64,000 nt of DNA from Bubalus kerabau. Lineage: Eukaryota > Chordata > Mammalia > Artiodactyla > Bovidae. The position numbers and the translations under genes were made by a program. The notes under the pieces are model-generated. The model did no database searches. It was not told the DNA's origin and was given only the letters and a program-made list of their open reading frames with translations. The stretch lies in the NCBI RefSeq assembly GCF_029407905.1, contig NC_073633.1, positions 28,286,501 to 28,350,500 of the forward strand, in the 5' to 3' direction. Shown here piece by piece: positions 47,102 through 60,009 of this stretch (position 1 is the first letter of the stretch; the number at the start of each line of letters is the position of its first letter).

Positions 47102-48078
47102 TCAGATCAGATCAGATCAGATCAGTTACTCAGTCGTGTCTCACTCTTTGCGACCCCATGAATCGCAGCACACCAGGCCTCCCTGTCCATCACCAACTCC
47201 CGGAGTTGACCCAGACCCACGTCCATCGAGTCAGTGATGCCATCCACCCATCTCATCCTCTGTTGTCCCCTTCTCCTCCTGCCCCCAATCCCTCCCAGCA
47301 TCAGAGTCTTTTCCAATGAGTCAACTCTTCGCATGAGGTGGCCAAAGAACTGGAGTTTCAGCTTTAGCATAATTTCTTCCAAAGAAATCCCAGGGTTGAT
47401 CTCCTTCAGAATGGACTGGTTGGATCTCCTTGCAGTCCAGGGGACTCTCAAGAGTCTTCTCCAAAACCACAGTTCAAAAGTATCAATTCTTCGGCACTCA
47501 GCTTTCTTCACAGTCCAACTCTCACATCCATACATGACCACAGGAAAAACCATAGCCTTGACTAGACGGACCTTTGTTGGCAAGGTAATATCTCTGCTTT
47601 TCAATATGCTATCTAGGTTGGTCATAACTTTTCTTCCAGGGAATAAACGTCTTTTAATTTCATGGCTACAATCACCATCTGCAGTGATTTTAAAGACCCC
47701 CCAAAATAAAGTCTGACACTGTTTCCACTGTTTCCCCATCTATTTCCCATGAAGTGATGGGACCAGATGCCACGATCTTAGTTTTCTGAATGTTGAGCTT
47801 TAAGCCAACTGTTTCACTCTCGTCTTTCACCTTCAGCAAGAGGCTCTTTAGTTTGTCTTCACTTTCTGCCATAAGGGTGGTGTCATCTGCATATCTGCTT
47901 ATTGATGTTTCTCCTGGCAATCTTGATTTCAGCTTGTGCTTCTTCCAGCCCAGCTTTTCTTATGACTTACTCTGCATAGAAGTTAAATAAGCAGGGTGAC
48001 AATATACAGCCTTGACGTACTCCTTTTCCTCTTTGGAACCAGTCTGTTGTTCCATGTCCAGTTCTAACTGTTGCTTCC
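47102..48078 (-). mobile_element. BovB LINE fragment between units B and C
   Basis: A (GATCA)n-like tail starts at 47102. The minus strand encodes RT parts (RYADDTTLMAESEDKL with an intact ADD motif, GLKLNIQKTKIVASGP, LVKAMVFPVVMYGCESWTVK, RRRGQQRMRWVDGITDS). At least two frame breaks. It sits exactly where unit B ends and unit C begins. Confidence 0.93.
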
Positions 48079-48109
48079 TGACCTTGACTAGACTTCCTCA
48101 CAATTTAGT

Positions 48110-48326
48110 GCTTCCCAGGTGGTGCCAGTGGTAAAGGAGTATATGAGTGTCAGTGTAGGAGATCTAAGAGGTGTGGGTTTGATCCCTGGCTCGGGAAGAT
48201 CCCCTGGAGGAGGGCACGGCAACCCCACTCTAGTATTCTTGCCTGGAGAATCCCACGTACAGAGGAGCCTGGTGGGCTACAGGCCATGGGGTTGCAGTTG
48301 GACACGACTGAAGAGACTCAGCACAG
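48110..48326 (+). repeat. Bov-tA SINE
   Basis: CTTCCCAGGTGGTGCCAGTGG head to GGACACGACTGAAGAGACTC. Interrupts sequence that is continuous in unit B (40130). Confidence 0.9.
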
Positions 48327-49704
48327 AGGGCAGCAAGGAAGCCAGTGTAAGTATCACAAAGCATCTGAGTAGGACCCCAGGTGGCAGTGCTTCAGCTTTC
48401 ATGCCTGCTACATGCAGTGTGCCTGAGTCTAATTCTCAAGGAAGGAAAATAGAAAGATTTAAATAAAGAATTCACCAGGTAAAGATGAGTAAAGATGTAA
48501 AGGAACTTCAGAGATAACACCATGTAGATATTTGGGAAGATAGCATTACAGGAGTGTTTAAAGAATAATACCCCATCGTAGCCCTCAATTTTCCCCACAT
48601 ACCATTATATAAAAAACTTGCTAAAGCATTCAGCACTGTTAACTGGTTAGTGGATGATTTCCTCATCTACTCATCCTGGGACTTTGTGCCTAGGTTTGGA
48701 ATCTTCTATTCTAGCTCACTTTTGGTTTCAGTTTAAACCAGTAATGTCACCATCACTCAGATGTCCAGCCACCCTATTTTGAGTCCAAGTGCTTCTCCAT
48801 AGTCCAGACCTTGCTCCTCAGGAGCCCCCTAAAATGCTACACTCTTGCTGATAATAAAAGGTAGAGAAGCATTTCACAGTTAGGAAAGTTATGGCTCATT
48901 TCCCAAAGATAAAAAAAAAAAAGAAACAATAAAACCTATCTCATAGGGTTTTGATATTTAAATTAGATGATGAGTCTGAAATGCATACCACAGTGCCTGA
49001 TATAGAATAAGCTCAAAAAATACCATCTTTCTTTTTTTCTAGTGAAACCTGCCTTTTCTTCAATATCCAGAATCTGTGACTTGTTACTACATTTTTTTTC
49101 TCCACATTGGTTTAATGAGGGAAACTAGGAAATTTATTTAATCACTTATTTTCTTTGAGACAGTCATTATTTTCCCTGTCCTCTTGGGTCATATTCTCAT
49201 AGCTACATTAGTACATTCAGGGTGCTGAAAAGACACAGATGGAGCACTCAGAGGAAGCTTTGTTTTCACTTACCTGATGAATAATAATATTATATTTGGT
49301 ATATTTATTAGGTATTGAATATCAAATTTCTGAATTGGATCTCCAAGATTTTCCCATTCTTCTTGACTGTTTTCTTTACTGATTAATTTGTATGTGCTTT
49401 ATGTATTTTTTTTTCATTTGAGTCCTTTTTCAGAAATATGCATTGCAAATATAGTTTAAAAGTCTGCACATTGACTTTCTGCCCTGTTGATATTTCCGCT
49501 GTGTTGATATTCAACACAGACATTTTAATATATATTTCATTTTCATAAGAAGCTAGCTTGAAAGTTTTATTTGTTTATTTTCTTAAACACTTTAAAAATA
49601 CTTTTCCTTTGTAACTTCTATTGGTCTGGATGAGAAGTCAGGTATCACTGTTTTTTCAAAGTTCTGAAAACTCTTATTTTTCCAGTAGATTTATTATCTC
49701 TACT

Positions 49705-50290
49705 TTTAAAATTAATTTTTATTGGAGTATAGTTGCCTTACAATGTTAGTTTCTGTTGTACAGCAAAGTGAATCAGTTATATGTATACATATATCCACTC
49801 TTTTTTAGATTGTGCTCCTGTATAGGTCATTATAGAATATTGGCTAGAGTTTCTTGTGTTATACAGAAGGTTCTCATTAGTTATCTATTTTATATATAGC
49901 AGTGTGTATATGTGAATCTCAGTCTGCCAGTTTATCCCTCATATCCCTTTCCCCTTTGGTAACCATAATTAGTTTTCTACATCCTGGACTCCATTTCAGT
50001 TTTGTAAACACCTTCATTTGTAGATACCACTTTTTAAAATTCCATCTGATAAAAGAGATATCAGATGACACTTGTCTTTCTCTGTCTGACTTACTTCACT
50101 CAGCATGGCAATCTTTGGGTCCATCCATGCCACTGCAAATGGCACTGTTTTGTTCTTTCTCATGGCTGAATAATATTCAATTGTGTATATATGCCATATC
50201 TTTTTGATCTATTATTCCATCATTGGACATTTAGGTTGCTTCCATGTCCACCTACTGTAATTAGTGCTGCAATGAACATTAAAGTTCTTA
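49705..50290 (-). mobile_element. L1 3' fragment
   Basis: Reversed L1 3' UTR (GTTGCCTTACAATGTTAG, CTGTTGTACAGCAAAGTGA) and ORF2 C-terminus near 50160-50290. Replaces unit sequence present in A and B. Confidence 0.75.
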
Positions 50291-51199
50291 TATCTTTTCT
50301 GCTTGTATAGACTACTCCATCAACTCTAGCAACTGCCTGAGTTCTAATCTTTATGTATAACTAATCTCTTATTGGACATCACTGATGGTCTGCTTCCCTG
50401 ATTGTACCTTAAGTGACACAAAGTCTAAGAAGAAAGGACTAAGGAAATGATTTTCATAACGATTCCAGGTAACTATACCCAGATTTGTGATGTGAGTGTA
50501 TTTTATTGAAGCAGTCACTTTAAATTATTATGGAGCAAGTTTACAGCTTTAAACAAGTTTACACACGTTATGTATGATTGATTTAAAGTCTAAAGTTCAA
50601 GAGAAGAATGTATTAGTAGAAAATTACTGTGGACACCTGCTTCCAAATATAGAAAGATCTTTGATTTACTTGAAGATTTAACTACAAAGTTTAATGAAGG
50701 GAATATTTATAGATTTGCAGGCAGGGTTAAGGAAAACAAAGAAGAGATGGGAAGCATCAAGATACTAGCAAGAGCTGAAAGTCTGTATCAACCTGGGCAA
50801 TCAGAGGAAACTCTTAGTGAAAGGGGAGGCAAGACCTGTGAAGTGGATCCACCAAAAAGGAGTTGCAGTAGATAAGATGTGCTTTCCCAGTTCCAGTGTC
50901 TACTGGCCTCCTGCTCAAATGGGGGACCCAAAGCAGTGGTGGGAAACTGGGGGACCAAAGGGAGGGAGAAACCACAGTGATTCCCTGTCTTCTTCCGGCT
51001 CCAGTTCCTGTGGGGCAGGCCCACTTGGTTCCAGCTGTAGCCTGGTGATCCACCTAGAAGGAGCTTTTATTTAGAATTAAATCCTCTGATCCAGACCACA
51101 GATGAAGCAACCACAGGACTACCATCTCTTCCGGGATGTGCAGGTGTGCACTTCAACTGAGGTCCTGAAGCAGTGGGGCTCTCTCTTATTAAGCTCTGG
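50291..51199. other. Unit C sequence 3' of TRDV1-C
   Basis: 50300-50660 aligns with 43920-44700 of unit B. 50660-51055 is special to unit C and partly GC-rich (50790-51050), with overlapping short ORFs but no family features. Confidence 0.4.
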
Positions 51200-51238
51200 G
51201 GTTTTTGTTCAGCTTTTCCCATTATTTCAAGCACTGTG
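51200..51238 (-). other. V-RSS (23 bp spacer) of TRDV1-C
   Basis: Heptamer CACAGTG (51238-51232), 23-base spacer, nonamer ACAAAAACC (51208-51200), both consensus. Confidence 0.95.
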
Positions 51239-51808
51239 AGCTCCCGGAGAGCACAGAAGTACTTTGCAGAGTCTTCAAGCTGTAAGGCTGAAATGATGAG
51301 GCTGATGGATTTATCTGCTTTCTGGAAATTTACAGAGTAGCGGCCCTTCCTTGCATTACTGTCTTTTGAATACTGACGAATAAGGAAAGTCATCTCTCCC
51401 CTGGGAAGCTGTTTATACCAAAAAATGTCGTAGTAGTCCATGGCCCAACTTACTTCATATTGACAATTCAGTGTGACTGTCCGCCCCACTTGACTGGGTA
51501 CGGATGTCTGGACTTGAGTTACTTGCTGGGCCACACTGGATCCTATGGGGAAAAAAAACAGAAAACAGAGATGAAGTAGTAAATAAAATAGTGTGGGATT
51601 TAGATTAATTTAGGACCCAGAGACAAACCAAATTGAAATTATAAAATGCTTCTTTTTCTCCAACCCTCCTTTCCTGCCCAAGTCCCTGTGAAGCTCCATG
51701 TGTCCGTGTGCAGGCCTTTCACCCTGACCTCTCACACCCAGGCTTGGAAGCATCCCTACCAGAGAAGGTGACGGCCAGGAACACCCAGAGCAGGCTGGAG
51801 AGCGGCAT
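51239..51808 (-). CDS. TRDV1: T-cell receptor delta variable segment, TRDV1-like (copy C)
   Basis: Leader exon 51808-51760 encodes MPLSSLLWVFLAVTFS plus one base, donor GTAGGG. The 217-bp intron ends in CCCCATAG. The V exon (51542-51239, 304 nt) joins as GSSVAQQVTQVQTSVPSQ. Landmarks: VTLNCQYEVSW with the first cysteine, DIFWYKQLPRGEMTFLIRQ, YSVNFQKADKSIS, ALQLEDSAKYFC with the second cysteine and end ALRE. This copy is the closest of the three to human TRDV1 by eye (ALQLEDSAKYFCAL). Frame, splice sites, cysteines and RSS are intact, so it looks functional. Confidence 0.94.
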
Positions 51809-51914
51809 GAGGCATGGATTCCCTGCACAAGTGTGCTCAGTTCTGCCTCAAGCTGAGAGTTCAGTGTCTCTGTGTACCTGGCAGCACATATACGTAGTAC
51901 CTGTTCCTGTGTGA

Positions 51915-51970
51915 CTCCTTCAAACAGGAAGTGGGGTTTGTCATGTTCATAGATCACATGGTCTTTTTCA
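51915..51970 (-). promoter_or_regulatory. Probable TRDV1-C promoter elements
   Basis: AGGAAGTGGGG (51927-51937, plus strand) stands about 120 bp upstream of the ATG, as in copies A and B. The RUNX-like site is changed (CACATGGTC). Confidence 0.4.
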
Positions 51971-52088
51971 CAGATGGGAAAAACTTTTGGCTCACAGATG
52001 TTTAATTTTCTACTTTTCTTTCCCTGATTATTATGTTAGGTAGATCCTGAAAGCGTCATGGAGAAAACAGTTAGTATTATGTGTGTGA

Positions 52089-52295
52089 GGGCTTCCCTGA
52101 TGGCTCAGATGGTAAAGAATATACCTGCAATTCAAGAGACCCTGGTTTGATCCCTGAGTTAAGAGGATCCCTTGGAGAAGGGAATGGGAACCCACTCCAG
52201 TGTTCTTGCTTGGAGAATTCCATGGATAGAGGAGTCTGGTGGCTACAGTCTATGGGGTCCCAAAGAGTTGGACATGACTGGGTGACTAACACACA
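52089..52295 (+). repeat. Bov-tA SINE
   Basis: GGCTTCCCTGATGGCTCAG head, Bov-A body, tail GACATGACTGGGTGACTAAC. Confidence 0.92.
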
Positions 52296-52527
52296 TATAT
52301 GTTAAGGGTTTGAGCTGAGAGAAACGGAAGACTAAATAAGTTGACATACACTGATAATAATTTTGCCAGCCCATTCAAAACATATTAGTATACACTATGA
52401 ATTCTTCCTGTAATCTACTTACTGGTCATTCATTTAGCCTATGCTTATATTTCTTTATCCAGAATTTAATGACTCTTAAAAAGTAAGCACATTAAAACAA
52501 ACTCACAGATCTTTAACTTTCTTATGT

Positions 52528-52845
52528 GTGTGCTGTGCTGTTGCTTCAGTCATGTGCAACTCTTTCCAACCCCATGGACTGTAACCTGCCAGGCTCCTCT
52601 GTCCTTGCGGATTCTGCAGGCAAGAATACTGGAGTGGGTTCCCAACACAAGGATCAAACTCTCATCTCTTGCACTGGCAGATGGGTTCTTTAACACTAGC
52701 GCCACCCGAGAAGGGCCAAGAATACTGGAGTGGCTTTCCATGCCCTCCTCCAGGGAATCTTCCTGACCCAGGGATTGAACCAGCATCTCATGTCTCCTGA
52801 ATTGCCAGCTGGGTTCTTTACCACTAGCTCAACTTGGGAAGCCCT
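52528..52845 (-). repeat. Two Bov-tA SINEs in tandem
   Basis: 52528-52713 is a reversed Bov-tA with an internal deletion. 52714-52845 is a second, 5'-shortened copy starting inside the body (CAAGAATACTGGAGTGG). Confidence 0.8.
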
Positions 52846-54734
52846 TTAGCTTTCTTGACAAAAGGCAGTCTTTTCCAAAATAATTAATGTATCTTTTTCT
52901 TTTCTTACTTGGTTCTAGATCTTTGTTTATATTTTTCAATAAATAAAGTGACTTCAATATCAAATGATAAAAAATCACTCCTGACTTTCAGAATCTATTC
53001 AGTTGTATGTGTTTTAAATTTTGAAATGCTTAACGGGAAGAAATATTAATCTTTGAAATCTGACATTGAGTTTTACTTAATAGACTTTGAAGAGCATCAG
53101 TATATTCAATCCTGCTGCCTTTACAAGTAGAATTGTATTTATTAGATCAGGTGTCCTTAAATTGTCTCATGTCATATTTTTTACCCCAAAGTGTTCAGTT
53201 TCCCTTGTTAGTGGTTCTTTATTTTTCTCTGTAAAGTCAAGCTAAGCATGCTGACTTTTTCTGTGCCACAATGCTACAGTGCACTCTTACAAAATATGGT
53301 ATCTGTAACACTTAGTAAATGTTGACACCACACTATTTGGTGACTGAAGTTTTGTATACTGTACATGATCATGGAGAATGTCATTGCCAATCTTCCATTT
53401 GATTTCATTGTTTTAATAGATGAATTAATATAAAAGCACCAAAGGCAAATAGACAAGTAGAAAAGAAAGTACAAAAAGATCTAAAACAGTGCCAGTTCTT
53501 AGATTTTGAAGTTGAAGTAACACATTAATGAGTGATGCAGGGAGGAGAGTTTATATTTAGTTGAGACATCTACTCCTCTGTTCCATTTCACCTCTGGGTG
53601 CTGGCAAGCAGCAGATGTCCTGGTTTCCAATTATTTGTAACTAAGCAGAGGACACCACAAATATTTACAACAACACAGGGAGAGCATGAAGGCGGTTTTT
53701 CCCCTTTGTTGATATGGCCTTGCTCTGAGTTCCTGACAGTAACTGTGCATGTTCCCTCAGCTGCATTATAGACTCTGACTCCAAAAAATGTAGCTTCTGG
53801 CTGGATCAAGTCTGAATGTGCTGACACTCAGGTTGGAAGATTTAGACTGTCCTAAACATTGTTCTGCCTTCCCTTGTGATTTACTAATAAATGATAATAC
53901 CTGGTAAAGGAAAAGCCAGAGTTTAATATTGAAGGATGAAACTGAAAGAGATTTTTTACTTAACTTACAAATTTAGTAGTAAATTAATCTCTTCTAAAAT
54001 CTGGGATGTTTTCTGAAACAAATTCATTATGAATCATTCTGGGATTGCAAATATTCTTTCATGTTCTGATTGTTCTCTTGCGTTTCTGATTTTGATTCTA
54101 AGATGAATTATACTAACTGCTCCCTAGTTTCCCTAAAAAAGACCAACAATAAGCCATGAACTCCCTTTTCTTCCCACTTACCCACCAAACCATGTGAACT
54201 GGTAACTTTAGCACATAACTTCAGAACAGCAAATATCACACAGACAAATGAACACAGAATAGGCTTCTGACTTCTGTAATCTCTCCAGTAGTGTATTGGA
54301 ATACCAAATGGTAATGGCTGTAAAATCATATTCATTTGTGATGTAACTCTGTGATTAGCTTCTTAAAGGTTTAGGAAGCAAGAACCAATGGGTCTTCTAA
54401 ATTCAAATATTTGACCATGTTGCTGTCATGAATGCAGTTATACTCTTTAGTACAATCTTATAATTCTCATTATAGTTGTCATGAGGACAAAACTTCTCCT
54501 AAAATGTTGCTTAATCAGTAAAAATATTAAAAGCTATTAATATATATGTTTTCTAAAATAAAAATATTTCCTTTTCTTGACATTGAAGGAATGAAATTTC
54601 TATTTCATTTTATTCTGAAATTTCATCTAATGAAGTCATTTACATCAAATTAATCAAATTTCAAACATTTTATTTTTGTTTCAACACCTCATAAAGAAAC
54701 CCCAATAAGAATAACTTATTCTTTTTATAATTTT
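52846..54734. other. 5' flank of TRDV1-C and unassigned sequence
   Basis: To about 53680 it aligns with units A and B. After that AT-rich with no recognised gene. A TRAV23 copy, expected here from the gene order, was not found. Confidence 0.4.
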
Positions 54735-55005
54735 ACTTATTTATTAATTTAGAGTGTTTTGGGTCTTCATTGATATACAGGCTGTTCTCTAGCTGCAGAG
54801 AGAGGGGCTTCCTCTGTCGTTGCTCTTCTCATTGCAGTGGCTTCTCTTACTGTGGAGCACAGGCTCTAGAGCACAGACTCAATAGTTGTGGTGCACAGGA
54901 TCAGCTGCTCCATGACATGTGGGATCTTCCTGTGTCAGGGGTTTAACCAAAGTCTGCTGATTTGGCAGCAGATTCTTTACCACTGAGCCTCCAGGGAAGA
55001 CCTAA
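54735..55005 (-). repeat. CHR-type tRNA SINE
   Basis: Reversed: GCTGCAGAGAGAGGGGCTTC, GTGGAGCACAGGCTCTAGAG, ending at a tRNA-like head GAGCCTCCAGGGAAG. This SINE family is shared by cetartiodactyls. Confidence 0.8.
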
Positions 55006-55317
55006 CTGAGTTATTTTATAATAGATTGTCCTTGGATTCTCCGTGGTTCCTTCATAGGAATCCCCAAACTCACATAGCATATGAGGGCACAGAATTACTA
55101 CTGAGGTTCCCAGATCTTCCCTAGTTCTCCCTCTTACATCACTGGTGATTGTCTTCTGAAGCTCACCTGGCATTCCAATCTGGGTACTACATCCTATTTT
55201 GAGTTTTGCATATTTCAGTCCAATGAAAGATACTCCAGTCCAGTAGTTATACATCCTATTCCAAACTTGTTATTCAACTGGTCAAACTACTAGGAAAAAA
55301 AGCAAAACAAACTTCGA

Positions 55318-55690
55318 GAGGATTTCCCTGGTGGTTCAGTGGATGGGAGTTCACCTGCCAATGCAGGGGACACAGGTTCAATCCCTGGTCTGGGAAGGTT
55401 CCACATGCCCTGGAGCCACTGAGCCCGGGCACCACAACTATGGAGGTTTGCTCTAGAGCCCAAGAGCCACAACTACTGAGCCCATGTGCCACAACTACTG
55501 AAGCCCACGTGCCCTGGAGCCTGCATGCTGCAACTACTGAAGCCTGTGCTCCTAGAGCCTGTGCTTCACAACAAGAGAAGGCAGGACAGTAAGCCTGTGC
55601 ACTACAACCAAGAGCAGCCCCGCTTAGTGCACCTAGAGAAAGCCCGTGTGCAGCAGCAAAGACCCAGAGCAGCCAGTTTTTTTTTTTTAA
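55318..55690 (+). repeat. CHR-type tRNA SINE
   Basis: TTTCCCTGGTGGTTCAGTGG head, then repeated GCCACAACTACTGAGCCC-type units and AGAGAAAGCCCGTGTGCAG, ending in a T-rich/A-rich tail. Confidence 0.88.
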
Positions 55691-55699
55691 TTAAAAAAA

Positions 55700-57540
55700 A
55701 ATATTTGAGAGCCAAGAGGGTTTACACACTGACACCATTAACACATTTTTTTTATAGTCATCATGCTGTATATTGCATCCCCAGGACTTATTTCTCTTAT
55801 AACTAGATATTTCTGTCTTTTAAACATAGTCACCTATTCCACACCCTACACCCCCAATCTATTCTCTGTATCTATGAGGTCTGGGTGTGTGTGTGTCTGT
55901 GTGTCTATATGTCTGTGTGTGTGTGTTCCTGCACCTGTGTCTTAGAGCCCACATATAAATGATTTCATACAGTGTTTGACTTTGTCTGCCTGATTTATTT
56001 CACTTAGTATTGTGCCCTCAAGATTCATTCATGTTGTTGTAAATCTATGAAAAAATTTCCTTTTTTATCATGCTTTCTTTATCCATTCATCTGTCAAAGG
56101 ACACTTGGGTTGTTTCCATGTCTCAGCTGTTGTAGATGAACTGCAATAAACGAGGGGTACAGATATCTTTTTGAGATAGTGACTTCATTTTCTTCAGATG
56201 AATACTCAGAGGTGGAAATGCTGAATATCATAGTAGAGCTAATATTAATTTTTTGAGGAACCTCCATTCTGTTTGCCATAGAGGCTGCACCAATTTACAT
56301 TTCCAACAACAGTGGGCAGGGTTCCCTTTCTTCTACATTCTTGTCAAATTTTTTTATTCCCTTTTTGATAGTAGCCATTCTGGCAGATGTAAAGGGATAG
56401 CTCTTTTTGGTTTTGATTTTCATTTCCCTGATGATTAGAGATATTGAACATCTTCTGATTTACCTTCTGGTCATTAGTATGTCTTCTTTGGGAAAATGTT
56501 TATTCAGATCATCAGCTTATTTTTAAAACAGACTTTTGTTCTAATTATTATACAAGGTATTTATATATTTTGGGTATTAGCCCCTTATCAGATATATGTT
56601 TGGGCAATATTGCTCTCATTCTGTAAGTTGCCTTTTCATTTTGTTGATGGCTTCTTTTGCCATACATAAGCTTATTAGTTTGATGTAGTCACACTTGTTT
56701 TTTGCTTTTTTTTTTCCTCTCTCTTGTTGTCCTTGCTTTTAGTGTCAAACACAAAAAAAACTGTGGCCAATACTGATGTCAAGGAACTTAGCCCCTATGT
56801 TTCTTCTGAGCTTTACTGTTGTGTTTCTTATATTCAATTCTATAATCCATTTTGATGAGCCCAATTTCATTCTTTTGCATGTAGCTTTCCATTTCTCATA
56901 ATACCATTTATTGAAGAGATGTTCCTTTCTTGAGGGTATATTCTTGGCTTCTTTGTCATGAATTGACCGTGTATACAAGGGTTTATTTCTGGGTTCTCTA
57001 TTCTGCTCCATTGATCTATGTGTCTTTGTTTAATGCCAAAAAAACCCCCCACACACTGTTTTTATTACTATAATTTTGTAATGTAGTTTGAAATAAGGTC
57101 ATGTGATGTCTTCAGTTTTGATCTTTCTCTAGTTCACTTTGGCTATTGGTAATCTATTGTCTCTCATACAAATTTTACGGTTTGTTTATTCTATCTCCGT
57201 GAAAAATGACACTGAATTTTGATAGAGGCTTCATTGAATATGTAGATTGCTTTGGGTAGTATGGATATTTTAACAATCAAATTTTTTCGGTCTATAAGAA
57301 CAAAATATCTTCCCATTAATTTTTGTCTTCAATTTCTATAATCAGTGTCTTACAGATTTCAATATACAAGTCCATACTTCTTTGCTTAAAGTTATTTTTA
57401 GGTATTTTCTTTCTGATGTGATGGAAAAATAATTGTTTTCTTAATATCTCTTCCAGATAGTTCATTATTGGAATGCAGATTAATTTTGTATCCTGCAACT
57501 TTGCTGAATTTGTGTATTAGTTACAACATAGACTAACATC
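55700..57540 (-). mobile_element. Old L1 fragment
   Basis: Reversed 3' UTR (55740-56000), then ORF2 C-terminus. A (TG)n run lies at 55886-55925. Minus-strand ORF2 text includes KLGSSKWIIELNIRNTTVKL-like sequence at about 56870-56810. Diverged, dead. Confidence 0.8.
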
Positions 57541-59386
57541 TTGGGGGCATGTCTCCCACTACTAAGCCAGATGATCTGATTTTCTTTCCATTTCCTCTTT
57601 TTGTGTACTCAAAAAGTGTATATTTTAACTGTGGTAGGAAGGCTCTGTGCTGTTTATTTTCAGATGAATAATTTATAGTGCTTAAACAAGTTAAAAGTTT
57701 TTCTTCTGGAATTTTATTGGCATTTTATGGCCTATTAAAAGTACATATGTCAAAGTTATAGGTAACAGGAGTTATCTTATTCCTTCTATGAACTGATTGG
57801 ACTAGTAAAAGCTGTGGTTGCTACCATCCAATTTTTAAATTAAAAAAAATACTAAATAATTGTTACATGGAACAGTACACAAAATTATGTGCAGACACAT
57901 TTTTCCCTGGCAATGATGGTAAACAGATATTTAATTTTGCTATATTTTCAATATTTCTCTCCAAACGTTACAGACAAAACTAAAGAGTAACTTCTAGTAC
58001 TATTCCTATTTTTAAAGTAATAACTACTATTGGGAAGATTCCATGTATGTCTTTTCAACTTTACTGTTATAGCTATGTATCACAAAACAATATATTATAT
58101 TGTGATTATATTCTGAAATTTCTTGTAAGTAGTGTCATGCAGCATATATCATTCTGATGCTTTTTATATTCAGCATTTTATTTTTGTAAGATTTATCTAA
58201 GAAAATAATATAGAGAACTGTTTCTTTACTTGTCATAGTTCATGATTTCAACTTCATATGTAATTCATTATTCATTCATTCTGTACTTGAATGGTTATAC
58301 TTCTGCTTACAGGGTTGGTGTGACTATCCTTGTAAATGCCTCCTTGTTCAAATGTTGGAATTACTTGAATGTAGATAACAGGAATTGGAATTGCTTGACT
58401 TTTAAATATATATGTTTTCTTCTTTACTAAATAGTTCAGGCAATTTTTCTCTGAAGTTGTTAAATAAATGTTCTCTATGTGGTTGCTTTCCTCCATCTGG
58501 AGTTTAATAGTCTTCTCCCTGTATTTGGGTCAAAACTTAATGCTATCAGATTTTCACACTTCTGGTTATCTGACAGAAATGAGACAGTAATTTGCTTTAA
58601 TTTAATTTCTTTTGATTATTGCATGTTCACATGTCTATTTCCTCTTTTTAAATTGCCTTTATGTAAATTATCTTTATTATCTCTTTTCATTTTGAATGTT
58701 TTTCTTATTCATTTGTAGAAGCCCCCTATATAAACTTAATTTCTAATATTTTCTTGGTTACATGGTTTACTATACATCCTACTACGCATTCGATTTTTAA
58801 TTATGTAGTGGGGCACGCTTGCAGGTTAAAAACTTCCCATCTATTAGGAATTCTCCATAAATTTATATTTCTAATAGTCAAATTACTTTAATGATTATAT
58901 ACTTATTTAGCTTTTCTATTTCTTCTTTAACTAATTTTGATAATATGTATATTTTAGAGCATCTATCAGAACACTGAAATATGTGGCCAAGTCTTTTTCT
59001 TGTGTCAAGGATTTCTTCAGATAGTAAATCTCTGCCCTTGTTGAGGTCCCCTGTGAAACCTCTGTTCCATATGGAGGCATGTCTCATGAGGGTCTGGAAG
59101 CCTTGGTCTGGGTGCTGGCCACACCAGGAGGAAGCAGGGCTCTCTAAATACTCACGATAGGGCCTCACCTGTCCTGGGATCCCTTCAAAGGCAGAAACTG
59201 GCCCTCAAGCCAAGTCACTGCATGGGACTGTCTCTCCTCCCATAAGATCAACATTAGATCAAGGAGATTGCTGCACACTGAAGAGAATATGCCTCTAAAT
59301 AGATTCTAAATCTCACAATTATTCTGTATTATTAACAATACTTGATATAGTTGTCTTTTTATTTTTAGCCAAAATAATGGGTGTAT
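57541..59386. other. AT-rich unassigned stretch
   Basis: No V segment. A small open frame on the minus strand (59168-58878, 96 residues) has no recognised family; the 59040-59220 part is GC-richer than its surroundings. Confidence 0.3.
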
Positions 59387-59639
59387 GCTGCTGCTGCTGC
59401 TAAGTTGCTTCAGCTGTGTCCAACTCTGTGCAACCCCATAGACAGCAGCCCACCAGGCTCCCTTGTCCCTGGGATTCTCCAGGCAAGAACACTGGAGTGG
59501 GTTTCCATTTCCTTCTCCAGTGCCATGCATGCTAGTCACTTCAGTTGTGTTTGACTCTGTGCAACCCCATGGACAGCAGCCTACTAGGCTTCTCTGTCCA
59601 TGGGATTCTCTAGGCAAGAATACTGGAGTGGGTTGCCAT
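59387..59639 (-). repeat. Bov-A2 SINE dimer
   Basis: Two reversed Bov-A units with a GCTGCTGCTGCTAAG tail. Exact 12-bp target duplication TAATGGGTGTAT at 59375-59386 and 59640-59651. Confidence 0.94.
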
Positions 59640-60009
59640 TAATGGGTGTATAGAGATCTCATAGTGGCATTAACTTGCATTTCCATGATGACTAATGATG
59701 TAGAAAAGGGGATTACAAACTTCTTCAATAAAGGGTAGAATAGTAAATATTTTTGTCTTTGTAGGCCATTCATTCTGTTGCAACTACTGAACTCTGCCAT
59801 TGTTTCATGAAATAAGTTATGGATAATACATAAATAAATAAGCTTTCTTATATTCCAACAAAATCTATTTACAAAGTAAATGGCTGAATGGACTGGTTCA
59901 TGGGCCATATTTTGTTGATTCCTGATGTAGAGGACTCCATGGCTTCACAGGGTAATTCTCCAAACATTTAAAGAATAATTAGGTCCCATTCTTCTCTAAT
60001 TTTCTGTAA

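Larger units (their letters stand above)
48079..53680 (-). repeat. Duplicated unit C carrying TRDV1-C
   Basis: Aligns with units A and B; shortest because it lacks most of their LINE insertions. Landmarks: CTGATAATAAAAGG (48849), TRDV1-C and GAGACATCTACTCCTCTG near 53563. Confidence 0.75.
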
